The notes under the pieces: generated by a model | What the model was told of the DNA's origin: nothing | Seen by the model: only the letters and a program-made list of their open reading frames with translations | Databases searched by the model: none | Position numbers and translations under genes: made by a program | In this document: positions 17,456-26,254 of the stretch, piece after piece | Numbering within the stretch: position 1 is the stretch's first letter | Layout: each line of letters begins with the position of its first letter | Assembly (NCBI RefSeq): GCF_017995835.1 | Contig: NZ_JAGOID010000006.1 | Coordinates: forward strand, 1 to 64,000 | Source of the DNA: Amaricoccus sp. | GTDB lineage: Bacteria; Pseudomonadota; Alphaproteobacteria; Rhodobacterales; Rhodobacteraceae | Reading direction: 5' to 3' | Length of the DNA: 64,000 nucleotides

Positions 17456-18001
17456 ATGACCGAACCGGGAGTCTTCCGCCGTGCGGACCGGGCGTTCCGC
17501 CCCTGGAAGAACGGCGGCGGCGAGACCGCCGAGATCGTGGCCGCGCCGCCGGGCGCGGATTTCGAGAGCTTCGACTGGCGGATCAGCACCGCCATCGTCG
17601 CCGCCTCCGGGCCGTTCTCCGCCTTTCCCGGGGTGGACCGCGTGCTGACGGTGCTGGAGGGCGACGCGATGATCCTGTCCCTCGACGGGCAGGAGCACAG
17701 GCTCGATGCGACGAGCGAGCCCCTCGCATTTCCCGGCGACACACCCGCCTCCGCGCGGCTGGAGGGCGGGGCGCTGCTCGATTTCAACGTGATGACGCGC
17801 CGCCCGCTGCGAGCGACGGTGACGCGCGGTCCGCTCGCGCCCGGCGGCCGGGGCGCGAACGAGCGCGCGCGGCTCGCGTTGCTGCTCGAGGACCGGGCCG
17901 GGCTCGCGCGGCTCGATCTCGTCGACCTCGGAGCCGCCGCGCCTTCGCTCGTCGCTTCGCTGGCGGGAGCCCGGTCCCTCGACGTCCGCATCGCCGGCTG
18001 A
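17456..18001 (+). CDS. hutD: HutD family protein
   Basis: A 181-residue cupin-like protein of the HutD/Ves family: FRPWKNGGGETAEI near the N-terminus, FDWRISTAIVAASGPFSAFPGVDRVLTVLEG, and DFNVMTRR. HutD proteins accompany hut genes and have been proposed to limit pathway activity, possibly by sensing an intermediate; the biochemical role is unsettled. I use ATG 17456 (AAGGGGA upstream); the in-frame ATG at 17336 inside the hutC end gives a non-homologous 40-residue extension. The 97 nt between hutC and hutD hold no other visible gene. Confidence 0.88.
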   Translation: MTEPGVFRRADRAFRPWKNGGGETAEIVAAPPGADFESFDWRISTAIVAASGPFSAFPGVDRVLTVLEGDAMILSLDGQEHRLDATSEPLAFPGDTPASARLEGGALLDFNVMTRRPLRATVTRGPLAPGGRGANERARLALLLEDRAGLARLDLVDLGAAAPSLVASLAGARSLDVRIAG

Positions 18002-18035
18002 GCGCCGCATTCGGCCGGCGGGGAGGCGCGACCTG

Positions 18036-18085
18036 AGCCGGCGGGCACTTCCTACCGGGCGCCCCCCTGCCCGCCCCCGCCGGCT
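18036..18085. terminator. Possible hairpin terminator between convergent hutD and the 18.1-kb gene
   Basis: AGCCGGCGGG and CCCGCCGGCT are perfect 10-base inverted arms about 30 nt apart, between two convergent genes. On the plus strand the right arm is followed by ATTCTTT, a weak T-rich tract. The long intervening segment is itself C-rich and could extend the structure. Position and symmetry suggest a bidirectional terminator, but the large loop makes this uncertain. Confidence 0.35.
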
Positions 18086-18386
18086 ATTCTTTCGCGGACC
18101 CGTCGCCCGCCGCCCCGTGCGCTCTTCGGCCCCGCCGTCGCGGCGCTGCGGGGGTCGCCAGACCCTCGCGCAGAACCGTCGTCATCGGGTGGTCGGGGGC
18201 CTCGCCTGCATAGAGATCGAGCAGCCGGGCGATCTCGGCGGGTCCGGCCGTCGGCTGTCCGAGCGCCCAGTCGAGCAGGATCGACCGGCATTCCGCCGGC
18301 CCGATCGCCATCCGGTAGGCCTCCCGGATCAGCCCCCGCGGGTCGGCCTCGGCTGCGCGCCGCGCCGTGTCGTCGCTTTCCGTCAT
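18084..18386 (-). CDS. Small hypothetical protein, translationally coupled to rlmJ
   Basis: A 100-residue protein that I do not recognise. It is predicted mostly helical (LIREAYRMAIGPAECRSILLDWALG and EIARLLDLYAG), with a basic, disordered-looking C-terminus (RRRGRRAHG). No signal peptide, membrane span or cysteine cluster. Its ATG overlaps the rlmJ stop by 4 nt (ATGA), so it is translated after rlmJ. The coupling suggests a shared functional context, but no role can be assigned. Confidence 0.6.
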   Translation of the reverse strand: MTESDDTARRAAEADPRGLIREAYRMAIGPAECRSILLDWALGQPTAGPAEIARLLDLYAGEAPDHPMTTVLREGLATPAAPRRRGRRAHGAAGDGSAKE

Positions 18387-19150
18387 GCGAATATCCCCGT
18401 CCCCGCCGTCATCGCGGCGTCGAGGGCCTCTCGCGCGCCATAGGGCCCGTTCGCGATGGCGAGCCCCGAGCCGGTCATGCCGCGCGACGGCGGATGGCGG
18501 AACGTCACCTCGTTCACGAGCGGGCGCAGCGGCGCGATCCCGGCGAGAAGCTCCGCGTGCCGGCCCGCCGGCAGAACCGGATACCAGATCATGATCGCCG
18601 CCTGCGGCCACTTCGCCGCCAGCCGGAGCGCGAAGCGCGCCGCATCGGCATACTCCGTCTTCACCTCGTAGGACGGATCCACCAGCACCAGCCCGCGCCG
18701 CGGCGACAACGGCGCGAGCGCCAGCAGCCGCTCGAAGCCCTCGCGGTGATGAATCGAGGCCCCCGACCCCGCCATGGTCTCGTGCAGCGCCGCGTGCTCG
18801 GCCGGGTGCAGCTCCATCAGGGTCATCCGGTCCTGCGGCCGCAGGAACGCCCAGGCGATCACCGGCGAGCCCGGATAGAACCGCGGCCCGAACTCGGCGC
18901 GCACCATGGCGAGCGCCTCGCCGTAGGGGCTCGCAGGGTCGGCCTCCGCCTGCCCTATTCCCGCCGCCGCCTCGCCGGTCCTTGCCGCCTCCGGCCCGTC
19001 GAGGTCGTAAAGCCCGCGTCCGGCATGCGTCTCGGCGTAGCTGATCCCCCGTCCCTTGCGCGTCAGGAGCGCCAGCATCGCGGCCAGCGCCGCATGCTTG
19101 TGGACGTCGGCCGGCCCCCCCGCGTGATAGGCATGCTGGTAGGACAACAT
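18383..19150 (-). CDS. rlmJ: 23S rRNA (adenine-2030-N6)-methyltransferase
   Basis: A 255-residue SAM-dependent methyltransferase of the RlmJ (YhiR) family. The diagnostic N-terminus MLSYQHAYHAGGPADVHKHA, YAETHAGRGLYDL (SAM site), and the N6-adenine motif IV at residues 158-161 are visible. Motif IV reads DPSY where the family consensus is DPPY; Pro to Ser is uncommon but leaves the key Asp and Tyr. It would methylate a 23S rRNA adenine, a non-essential modification. It precedes and overlaps a small hypothetical gene. Confidence 0.88.
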   Translation of the reverse strand: MLSYQHAYHAGGPADVHKHAALAAMLALLTRKGRGISYAETHAGRGLYDLDGPEAARTGEAAAGIGQAEADPASPYGEALAMVRAEFGPRFYPGSPVIAWAFLRPQDRMTLMELHPAEHAALHETMAGSGASIHHREGFERLLALAPLSPRRGLVLVDPSYEVKTEYADAARFALRLAAKWPQAAIMIWYPVLPAGRHAELLAGIAPLRPLVNEVTFRHPPSRGMTGSGLAIANGPYGAREALDAAMTAGTGIFA

Positions 19151-19253
19151 CGCGCCCGGATAGCCGAAGCCGGCCCCGAAGACCAGCCGGCCGCGACTTT
19201 CCGAGGCATGGCGGAGGGTCTATGCTGGCCCGGATCGCCGCGGAGGGCCGGGC

Positions 19254-20189
19254 TTGGGCCACGGACATCACCACCACCATCACCACCACGTCGATCCCGA
19301 CGCGGGCGACCGTCGCGTCGCCGCCGCCGTGGCGATCAACCTCGGCCTTACGGTCGTGCAGGTTCTCGGCGGCATCCTCGCCGGCAGCCTCGCGCTGATC
19401 GCGGACGCGCTCCACAACTTCTCCGACGCGATCTCGCTGATCATCGCCTACGCGGCCCGCCGGATCGCGCGCCGACCGGCCGACCCGGCGATGACCTTCG
19501 GCTACGGTCGCGCCGAGGTCGTGGCCGCGCTGATCAACTACACCACGCTGATCGTCGTCGGCCTGTACCTCACCGCGGAGGCCGTCGGGCGGCTCCTGAT
19601 CCCGCAGGGCGTCGACGGCTGGCTCGTCGTCGTGATCGCCGGCGTCGCCCTGGCGGTGGACCTCGCCACCGCGGCGCTGACCTGGACGATGTCGAAGACC
19701 AGCATGAACATCCGCGCCGCCTTCCTGCACAACGTGGCCGACGCGCTCGGCTCGGTGGCGGTCATCCTCGCGGGCACGGCGATCCTGCTCTGGGACTGGC
19801 GTCTCGCCGACCCAATCGTAACGCTCGCGATCGCCGGCTACATCCTGTGGATGGCCCTCTCCGAGATCGGCGGGGTGATCCGCATCCTGATGCTCGGCAG
19901 CCCGCCTGAACTCGACGCGGCCGGAGTGGCGGTCTCGCTCGCCGAGGTCGAAGGGGTGCGCGAGGCCCACCACCTGCATCTCTGGCAGATGCAGGAGCAC
20001 GCGGCGGCGCTGGAGGCGCATCTGGTGGTCGAGGCGGGCCGCTGGGTGGACGCCGACGCCATCAAGGTTCGCGCCAAGACGATGCTGCGCGACCGCTACG
20101 GTATCGCCCACGCCACGCTGGAACTCGAATGCGCCCGGCATGCCTGCGGCGACGTCATGGCGATCGGTCACGCGGAGCCCGCGCGCTGA
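19254..20189 (+). CDS. Cation diffusion facilitator, zinc-type, with polyhistidine N-terminus
   Basis: A 311-residue inner-membrane CDF transporter. The N-terminus is GHGHHHHHHHHV, a metal-binding tail, followed by six hydrophobic spans. SLALIADALHNFSDA (TM2) and AAFLHNVADALGS (TM5) carry the His/Asp tetrahedral metal site (HxxxD in both), which favours Zn2+. A cytoplasmic C-terminal domain includes HHLHLWQM. It starts at TTG 19254 with GGAGG upstream; nearby ATGs are out of frame. Probably exports Zn2+ (or Cd2+/Co2+) by proton exchange. Confidence 0.9.
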   Translation: MGHGHHHHHHHHVDPDAGDRRVAAAVAINLGLTVVQVLGGILAGSLALIADALHNFSDAISLIIAYAARRIARRPADPAMTFGYGRAEVVAALINYTTLIVVGLYLTAEAVGRLLIPQGVDGWLVVVIAGVALAVDLATAALTWTMSKTSMNIRAAFLHNVADALGSVAVILAGTAILLWDWRLADPIVTLAIAGYILWMALSEIGGVIRILMLGSPPELDAAGVAVSLAEVEGVREAHHLHLWQMQEHAAALEAHLVVEAGRWVDADAIKVRAKTMLRDRYGIAHATLELECARHACGDVMAIGHAEPAR

Positions 20190-20218
20190 CGCCGCCCCGG
20201 ACGCGGGTCAGGCTTTCC

Positions 20219-20677
20219 TCACGCCTGCGCCCGCGCGGCGTCGAGCGCCTCGTCGAACGCCGCGAGCGTCGCCTCGAGCGCGAGCAGGATCGAGGCGTGA
20301 CGGTTCTTGTAGTCCCGCGCCGGCAGCAGCACCTCGAGCCCGTCGAAGGGCGCGTCGGGAACCGGCCCGCCCGCCTTCAGCATCGCCGAGAGCTGGTCGC
20401 GCGCCGTGGCGATCTCCGCGCGCGTCCGCCCGATCGCGTTCGCGCCCACCACCGCCGCCGCGGCCTGGCCGAGCGCGCAGGCCTTCACGTCCTGCCCGAA
20501 ATCGGCGATCCGCCCGTCCGCGAGCGTCAGGTCCACCGTCACCGTCGAGCCGCAGAGCGGCGAGCGGCGCTTCGCGCTCACCTGCGGCGCCGCCAGCCGC
20601 GCGGCATGGGGAATGTCGGCGGCCAGCGCCAGGATGCGCTGCGAATAGAGCTTGATCAGGTCGTTCTCGCCGCTCAT
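20219..20677 (-). CDS. NifU/IscU-like iron-sulfur cluster assembly scaffold protein
   Basis: A 152-residue protein of the IscU/SufU-type fold: SPLCGSTVTVDL (Cys42), DVKACALGQAAAAV (Cys67), then DYKNRHASILLALEA. The third canonical cluster ligand Cys is absent; the corresponding place reads RHAS (His127). IscU-type scaffolds have a conserved His near that Cys, so metal coordination may be altered. It is convergent with the CDF gene and divergent from hisI, a neighbourhood I associate with Rhodobacterales. Exact scaffold or carrier role unproven. Confidence 0.8.
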   Translation of the reverse strand: MSGENDLIKLYSQRILALAADIPHAARLAAPQVSAKRRSPLCGSTVTVDLTLADGRIADFGQDVKACALGQAAAAVVGANAIGRTRAEIATARDQLSAMLKAGGPVPDAPFDGLEVLLPARDYKNRHASILLALEATLAAFDEALDAARAQA

Positions 20678-20752
20678 CCGGACGTCCTATGCAAGGCGGT
20701 CTTCCCCGCATAGATAACGCGCCAGCCGCCCGTCGCAAAGGGGAGCCCCCAT

Positions 20753-21124
20753 ATGGACAACAGCCCCCCCGTCTTCGACCCCGCCACGCTCGCCTGGGAT
20801 GCGCGTGGCCTTCTGCCCGCCATCGCCCAGTCCACCGACGGCGAGGTGCTGATGCTCGCCTGGATGAACGCCGCGAGCCTTGGCGAGACCCTGCGGACCG
20901 GCCGCGTCACCTACTGGTCGCGCTCGCGCGGTGCGCTCTGGCGCAAGGGCGAGACTTCGGGCCATGTCCAGCGGCTGGTCGAGCTGCGCATCGACTGCGA
21001 CCGCGACGCGCTGCTGCTGATCGTCGAGCAGACCGGTCCGGCTTGCCACACCAACCGCCGCTCGTGCTTTTTCACGGCCTTGCGCGACGGGGTTGAAGTG
21101 ACGATCGCCGCGCCGGTCTCATAG
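20753..21124 (+). CDS. hisI: Phosphoribosyl-AMP cyclohydrolase
   Basis: A 123-residue monofunctional HisI that opens the purine ring of PR-AMP, step 3 of histidine biosynthesis. Mg2+-binding DCDRD (Asp81, 83, 85) and zinc cysteines Cys82, Cys98 and Cys105 ([13 protein letters not shown]) are intact, as is [24 protein letters not shown] precedes the ATG. The 3' end overlaps the convergent gluQ by 6 nt. There is no HisE domain, so HisE must be encoded elsewhere. Anabolic counterpart to the nearby hut catabolic locus, with no visible shared regulation. Confidence 0.96.
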   Translation: MDNSPPVFDPATLAWDARGLLPAIAQSTDGEVLMLAWMNAASLGETLRTGRVTYWSRSRGALWRKGETSGHVQRLVELRIDCDRDALLLIVEQTGPACHTNRRSCFFTALRDGVEVTIAAPVS

Positions 21125-21928
21125 TCCGACCATCGCCCGCACCTCCGCGGGCGTCACGCCGTCGGCCCGGAGCGTGGCGAGGGCGCGGGCGTCGTCGCGT
21201 TTGGCGAGGCGGCGGCCGGCTTCGTCGCGGACGAGACGGTGGTGCAGCCAGACCGGCGTCGGCAGGTCGAGGAGGGCCTGGAGGAGGCGATGGAGCGGGG
21301 TGACGGGGCGGAGATCCTCGCCGCGGACGACGTGGGTGATCGCCTGCGCCGCGTCGTCAACGACGACCGCCAAATGGTAGGAAACACCGAGATCTTTTCG
21401 CGCCAGCACCGGGTCGCCGAGCTCGGCGGCGAGGCGGGGGTCGAGCCGCCGGGCGCCGGCGTGCCAGGGGCCGACCTCATGCCAGGCGAGGGGGCCGGCC
21501 TGGGCGAGGGCGGCGCGGAGGTCGAGGCGGAGCGCGGCGCCTGCCTCGGGCAGGAGCTTCCCGCGGCAAGTGCCTGGATAGATTGGGCCTTCCGCGCCTT
21601 CCTGCGGGGCGGAGAGGGCGATGTCGCGGCGGGTGCAGCGGCAGGCGTAGAGGAGGCCGAGGGCGCGCAGGCGGTCGAGGGCGGCGGCGTAGGCGGGGGC
21701 GCGGGCGGACTGGCGCAGCGGCGGCTCGGGCCAGGTCAGGCCGAGCCAGCGAAGATCCTCGACGAGGCCGGCCTCGAATTCCGGGCGGCAGCGACCGCGG
21801 TCAATGTCTTCTATTCGCAGGAGAAATTCGCCGCGCTCGGCGCGCGCCAGATCGGCGGCGACAAGCGCGGAGAAGGCGTGGCCGAGATGGAGGCGCCCCG
21901 TCGGGGAAGGGGCGAAACGGGTGCGCAA
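21119..21928 (-). CDS. gluQ: Glutamyl-Q tRNA(Asp) synthetase
   Basis: A 269-residue paralogue of the GluRS catalytic core lacking the anticodon-binding domain; it glutamylates queuosine-34 of tRNA(Asp). The HIGH-like [15 protein letters not shown] lies at residues 4-18, the CRCTRRDI zinc-like segment is present, and [10 protein letters not shown] near residue 240 replaces KMSKS. The start is TTG 21928, since no ATG or GTG lies just upstream and the frame begins exactly at the conserved [11 protein letters not shown]. About 190 nt up to chaC hold nothing else recognisable. Confidence 0.93.
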   Translation of the reverse strand: MRTRFAPSPTGRLHLGHAFSALVAADLARAERGEFLLRIEDIDRGRCRPEFEAGLVEDLRWLGLTWPEPPLRQSARAPAYAAALDRLRALGLLYACRCTRRDIALSAPQEGAEGPIYPGTCRGKLLPEAGAALRLDLRAALAQAGPLAWHEVGPWHAGARRLDPRLAAELGDPVLARKDLGVSYHLAVVVDDAAQAITHVVRGEDLRPVTPLHRLLQALLDLPTPVWLHHRLVRDEAGRRLAKRDDARALATLRADGVTPAEVRAMVGL

Positions 21929-22115
21929 GTCAGCGTCCGGCGTGGTTGATGGCGATCAGGTAGGGCGGCCGGGCCCCGGGCGCAAGCGGCGGGAATTCGG
22001 CCCTCGCCGTAATCGGTTGGAGCGGCCGGAAGGCGGATGGAATCAGGCCCGCCACTTCTTGGCGAGAGGTTAACCCTCGCTTCGCGATCCCGGCGCCGTC
22101 TCCCGGCCCCGCCGG

Positions 22116-22652
22116 TCAGCCCTGGCGGGCGCGGACCAGGTCGGCGAGGTGGGCGAGGTCGGGATCCTCGATGCCGAGGGCGGCGAGGCTCGCGATGGTG
22201 TTGGTCAGGTATTCGACGTTCGGACCCATCGGCCCGACGGCGCGGGCGATCACCGCGGCCTGCTCGTCCAGCCCGAGCCCGCCGGCGTATTGCGGGTGGT
22301 CGCGGTTGGTCACGTAGGCGAGCGCCTCCACCTCGCGGCCGTCGTCGAGCCGCACCGGCAGGCGCATCTCGTCGTAGGCGTAGGAGACAAGCTCGCGCTC
22401 GCGCAGGTAGGCCACCACCGCCTCGGCCCGCTCCGCCTCGACCCGGTAGGCGAGCCCGGCGCAGCGCCCGCCCGGTTCGACGTCGAGCGCGAGGACGAGG
22501 CCGGGCGTCTCGGGCGTGCCGCGATAGTGCATCGAGGTCATGCAGAAGGCCCGCCGGTAGCCCTCGAGGGTCGCCGGGCGGCGCTCGGCGAAGTCGAAGC
22601 CCGGCCGCCAGAGCAGCGAGCCGTAGGCGAAGACCCAGACGCTGTCGGGCAT
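22116..22652 (-). CDS. chaC: Glutathione-specific gamma-glutamylcyclotransferase, ChaC type
   Basis: A 178-residue cytosolic enzyme that cleaves glutathione to 5-oxoproline and Cys-Gly. The family opening VWVFAYGSLLWRPGFDF, RRAFCMTSMHYRGTPETPGL and CAGLAYRVEAE are clear, and NRDHPQYAGGL and GPNVEYLTNTI match the C-terminal half. The start was taken at MPDSVWVF, although the frame is open far upstream. Divergent from the DUF2125 gene, with a short gap of about 60 nt that probably holds both promoters. Confidence 0.9.
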   Translation of the reverse strand: MPDSVWVFAYGSLLWRPGFDFAERRPATLEGYRRAFCMTSMHYRGTPETPGLVLALDVEPGGRCAGLAYRVEAERAEAVVAYLRERELVSYAYDEMRLPVRLDDGREVEALAYVTNRDHPQYAGGLGLDEQAAVIARAVGPMGPNVEYLTNTIASLAALGIEDPDLAHLADLVRARQG

Positions 22653-22715
22653 GTCCCGCTGTCTCCTCTTCCGGGGGGCTTGCGCTCGGCCCGGACGTCG
22701 GCGAGGAGGTAGGCC

Positions 22716-23732
22716 ATGCGAATGCTCTATGCAATGCTCGGCGTGATCGTGGCGGCGGCCCTGGCCTGGACCGCCTGGTGGTTCTTCATCGCCACGGCCA
22801 AGGACCGGGCGCTCGAGGGCTGGCTTGCCGCCCGCCGCGCCGAGGGCTGGGTCGCCGAGGCCGCGGCGATCGACGTGGGCGGCTTTCCCTATCGCGTCGA
22901 CACCACGATCCGCGGTCTCGAACTCGCCAATCCGAAGGGCGGCTGGAGCTGGACGGCGCCGGAGTTCCAGTTCACCGCGCTCGCCTACCAGCCGAACCAC
23001 CTGATCGCGATCTGGCCGCCCGAGCAGAGCTTCTCCACGCCCTTCGGCGTCACGAACGTCACGTCGCAAACCATGCGCGGGTCGGTGATCTTCCAGCCGA
23101 ACCCGCGGCTGGGCCTGCGCCGCGCCACGATCGAGCTCGGCGATGTCGTCCTCGCCGGCGACCGCGGCTGGCGGGTCGGGCTCGCCGAGGGCGTCCTCGC
23201 GGTGCGCGAGGCCGAGGCCGCCGACGCGCCGCCGAACGCCTACGACGTCGCCCTCGACGCCGCGGGCGTCACGCCGCCCGCGGCGCTCGCCCGGAGCCTG
23301 CCTGCGGGCGTCGTGGCCGACAAGATCGACACGCTGCGTCTCAAGGCGACCGCGGTCCTTGACCGCCCGCTCGACCGCTCCGCCGTCGAGGGCGTGCGAC
23401 CCTCGATCGAGCGGCTGACGGTCGACGAGGCGGTCTTCGCCTGGGGCCGGCTCGACCTGCGCGCCACCGGCGCGCTGGTCGCCGACGCGAACGGGCTCGC
23501 CGAGGGTCGCATCGACCTGCGCGCCCGCAACTGGCGCGAGATGGTCGAGATCGCCGAACGCTCGGGCGCGCTCCCCTCCGGGGTGGCGAGCGCGCTCCAG
23601 GGCGGGCTCGGGCTGATCGCCCGGCTGGGGGGCGATCGCGACAGCATACAGGCGCCGCTCGAATTCGCCGACGGCTCGGTGCGGCTCGGCCCGATCCCGC
23701 TCGGGCCCGCGCCCCGCCTCGCCGCGCCGTGA
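22716..23732 (+). CDS. DUF2125 domain-containing protein
   Basis: A 338-residue protein with one N-terminal membrane anchor (residues about 4-27) and a large periplasmic part. GFPYRVDTTIRGLEL and the aromatic segment W-SWTAPEFQFTALAYQPNHLI are characteristic of DUF2125, an uncharacterised family widespread in Alphaproteobacteria. The beta-rich C-terminus ends GPIPLGPAPRL. Its stop overlaps the GTG start of the following aminotransferase by 4 nt. Role unknown; an envelope function is likely from topology. Confidence 0.85.
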   Translation: MRMLYAMLGVIVAAALAWTAWWFFIATAKDRALEGWLAARRAEGWVAEAAAIDVGGFPYRVDTTIRGLELANPKGGWSWTAPEFQFTALAYQPNHLIAIWPPEQSFSTPFGVTNVTSQTMRGSVIFQPNPRLGLRRATIELGDVVLAGDRGWRVGLAEGVLAVREAEAADAPPNAYDVALDAAGVTPPAALARSLPAGVVADKIDTLRLKATAVLDRPLDRSAVEGVRPSIERLTVDEAVFAWGRLDLRATGALVADANGLAEGRIDLRARNWREMVEIAERSGALPSGVASALQGGLGLIARLGGDRDSIQAPLEFADGSVRLGPIPLGPAPRLAAP

Positions 23733-24856
23733 TCCCGAGCCAGCGCGCGCTCTTCGACCTGCCGCGCGAGGTCGCCTATCTCAACTGCGCCTATATCGGC
23801 CCGATGCTCGCCGAGGCGGTCGAGGTCGGCCGGGCCGCGCTGGCCCGCAAGGCGCGGCCGTGGACGATCCGGCCCGCCGACTTCCACGACCAGACCGAGG
23901 AACTGCGCCCGCTCTTCGCGCGGGTGATCGGAGCCGACGCCGAGGGCGTCGCGCTCGTGCCGTCGGCAAGCTACGCCATCGCCACCGCGGCGCAGAACCT
24001 GCCGCTCGGGCACGGCCGCACCATCGTCGTCCCGGCGGAGCAGTTCCCCTCGAACCTCTATCCCTGGCGCGCCGCCGCCGCGGCCGCAGGCGCGGAGGTC
24101 GTCACCGCCGCCCCCGGGCCCGACCTCACCGCCGCGCTCCTCGCCGCCATCGACTCGCGCACCGCGGTCGTCGCCTGCGCCCATTGCCGCTGGACCGACG
24201 GGGCGCTCGTCGATCTCGCCCGCGTCGGCGCCGCCGCCCGCGCGGTCGGCGCGGCGCTCGTCCTCGACCTCACCCAGTCCGCCGGGGCGCTCCCCTTCGA
24301 CGCGGCCGGGGTCCGGCCGGACTTCGTCGCTGCCGCCGCCTACAAGTGGCTGCTCGGCCCTTATGCGACCGGGTTCCTCTGGGTCGCGCCGCATCGCCGC
24401 GACGGCAGGCCGCTGGAGCAGACCTGGCTCGGCCGCGCCGGCTCGGAGAATTTCGCCCGGCTGATCGACTACCGCGACGACCACCGCGCCGGCGCGCGGC
24501 GCTTCGACATGGGCGAGGCCCCGAACTTCGCGCTGCTGCCCGCGCTCCGCGTCGGGCTCGAGCGCATCCTCGCCTGGGACGTCGAAGCGATCCAGGCGAC
24601 GCTCGCGGCGCGCACGGGCGAGATCGCCGCGCGCGCCGCCGGGCTCGGCCTCGCGGCCTCGGACCCGTCGCTGCGCGCCGGGCATTTCCTCGGGCTGCGC
24701 TTTCCGGCCCCGCCGCCGCCGGACCTGCCCGACCGGCTCGCGGCGGCGCAGGTGCATGTCAGCCTGCGCGGCGACACGCTGCGGGTGACGCCGCACCTCT
24801 ACAACGACGACGAGGACGTCGAGCGCCTGATCGAGGCCCTCGCCGCCGCGCTCTGA
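23729..24856 (+). CDS. Class V aminotransferase / cysteine-desulfurase-like PLP enzyme
   Basis: A 375-residue fold-type I PLP enzyme. The PLP Lys is Lys206 in AAAAYKWLLGPYATG; Asp180 and Gln183 (LDLTQSAG) and an early SYAIATAAQN phosphate-binding segment are also seen. The pattern resembles IscS/SufS- or isopenicillin-N-epimerase-like proteins, but I see no desulfurase catalytic Cys loop near the C-terminus, so true desulfurase activity is doubtful. The start is GTG 23729, overlapping the DUF2125 stop. Substrate unknown. Confidence 0.8.
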   Translation: MIPSQRALFDLPREVAYLNCAYIGPMLAEAVEVGRAALARKARPWTIRPADFHDQTEELRPLFARVIGADAEGVALVPSASYAIATAAQNLPLGHGRTIVVPAEQFPSNLYPWRAAAAAAGAEVVTAAPGPDLTAALLAAIDSRTAVVACAHCRWTDGALVDLARVGAAARAVGAALVLDLTQSAGALPFDAAGVRPDFVAAAAYKWLLGPYATGFLWVAPHRRDGRPLEQTWLGRAGSENFARLIDYRDDHRAGARRFDMGEAPNFALLPALRVGLERILAWDVEAIQATLAARTGEIAARAAGLGLAASDPSLRAGHFLGLRFPAPPPPDLPDRLAAAQVHVSLRGDTLRVTPHLYNDDEDVERLIEALAAAL

Positions 24857-24863
24857 CCACGCC

Positions 24864-26174
24864 TCAGGCCAGCGCCCGCGCCCGCGTCTCCACGTCTATC
24901 AGCGCCGTCGCCACGGCCGCGACCATCAGCAGCACCGCGAAGAAGCCGATCGTCCCGGCGAAGCTCTGCACGAACAGCAGCCCCAGCGCCGAGGGCGCGA
25001 GCAGCGCGCCGAGCCGCGCCATCGCCCCGGCGGTGCCCATCCCCGTCGCCCGCTTGCCGGTCGGGTAGAGCTCGGGCGTGTAGGCGTAGAGCCCGCCCCA
25101 GCTCCCGAGCAGCGCGAAGCTCATCAAGAGCAGCGCCACGGCGACCATGCCGGAGCTGCCGGCGAAGGTGAACATCAGGCAGCCCGCCGCGCTCAGCACC
25201 AGAAAGCCGATCAGCGTCGGCTTGCGCCCCCACTTCTCGACCCCGTAGGCGGCGAGCGCATAGCCCGGAAGCTGCGCCAGCGCCACCAGCACCAGGAAGC
25301 CGAAGCCGCGCACGAAGCCGAACCCGTCGGCGGCGAGCTTGGCCGGCACCCAGACGAAGACGCCGTAATAGGCGAGCGAGACCAGGAACCAGACCGCGAG
25401 GATCATCACGCTGCGCCGCCGCAGGTCGGGGGTGAAGAGGCTGCCGCCCGGCGCGGTCGCGGCGTGCGTCAGCTCGACCCCCGGCCCCAGCGCCGGCTTG
25501 CCGTTGGCGACGAGAAGCCGATCCACCACTGCCCGCGCCTCGGCGTTGCGGCCGGCGTTCAGCAGGTAGAGCGGGCTTTCGGGCAGCCGCATCCGCAGCC
25601 AGAAACCGACGAAGGCGGGCGCCGCGGTCGCGGCGAAGATCCAGCGCCAGGGTTCCGTCGCCCCGGCCGAGGCCGCCCACCACGCGACCATGGCCACAGC
25701 GACGGTGCCGACCGCCCAGAACCCTTCGAGGATCACCAGCCAGCGGCCGCGGTTCCGCGCCGGCAGGAACTCCGCCATCATCGCGTAGTCGACCGGCAGC
25801 GTCCCCCCGACCGCAATCCCGGTCAGGAGGCGGAACACGAGAAGCACCGCGAAGCTCGGCGCGAACACCGACAGGAGCCCGAAGACCGCGTCGCCCGCCA
25901 CCGTCCAGATCAGCACGTTGCGCCGCCCGAACCGGTCGGCCAGCCGCCCGAAGACCGTCGCGCCGATCAGCATCCCGAGGAAGAACAGCGTGCCGGTTTG
26001 CAAGGCCTGCGGCACGGTCAGCCCGAAGCTCTTGGCGATCGAGCCGGCGGTGAAGCCGACCGCGAGCACCTGCATCGCGTCCGCCGCCCAGACCAGCCCG
26101 AAAATCCCGAGAAGCCGCCGCTGGAACCTGCCCGCCCCGGCGGTCTCCAGCGCTTCGTCGAAGGAAATCCGCAT
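24864..26174 (-). CDS. MFS transporter, sugar/aromatic-acid (NiaP-like) type
   Basis: A 436-residue major-facilitator permease with about 12 hydrophobic spans. The loop 2-3 motif GRLADRFGRRNVL and its repeat GVEKWGRKPTLIG are visible, with RLLTGIAVGGTLPVDYAMMAEF in TM4 and PTGKRATGMG near TM11. The latter two match the SV2/NiaP-like group that moves nicotinate, benzoates or sugars. I chose ATG 26174 (MRISFDEAL) since homologous sequence begins there; a 16-residue upstream extension is possible. Convergent with the aminotransferase, 7 nt apart. Confidence 0.85.
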   Translation of the reverse strand: MRISFDEALETAGAGRFQRRLLGIFGLVWAADAMQVLAVGFTAGSIAKSFGLTVPQALQTGTLFFLGMLIGATVFGRLADRFGRRNVLIWTVAGDAVFGLLSVFAPSFAVLLVFRLLTGIAVGGTLPVDYAMMAEFLPARNRGRWLVILEGFWAVGTVAVAMVAWWAASAGATEPWRWIFAATAAPAFVGFWLRMRLPESPLYLLNAGRNAEARAVVDRLLVANGKPALGPGVELTHAATAPGGSLFTPDLRRRSVMILAVWFLVSLAYYGVFVWVPAKLAADGFGFVRGFGFLVLVALAQLPGYALAAYGVEKWGRKPTLIGFLVLSAAGCLMFTFAGSSGMVAVALLLMSFALLGSWGGLYAYTPELYPTGKRATGMGTAGAMARLGALLAPSALGLLFVQSFAGTIGFFAVLLMVAAVATALIDVETRARALA

Positions 26175-26254
26175 CGCCAGCCCCCGGCATACCGCGTCGC
26201 CGAACCGCGTTAGCGACCGCAACGGCGCATGTCCAGCGCCGATGCGCCGCGCGA

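Noticed and set aside
19259..19292. CAC/CAT tandem tract resembling a microsatellite or cloning His-tag
   Set aside because: It encodes the natural His-rich N-terminus of a CDF zinc transporter; such tails are common in the family.
22066..22080. GGTTAACC-like CtrA half-site near chaC
   Set aside because: Only one TTAA half; no second half at the required 7-bp spacing, so no CtrA site is supported.
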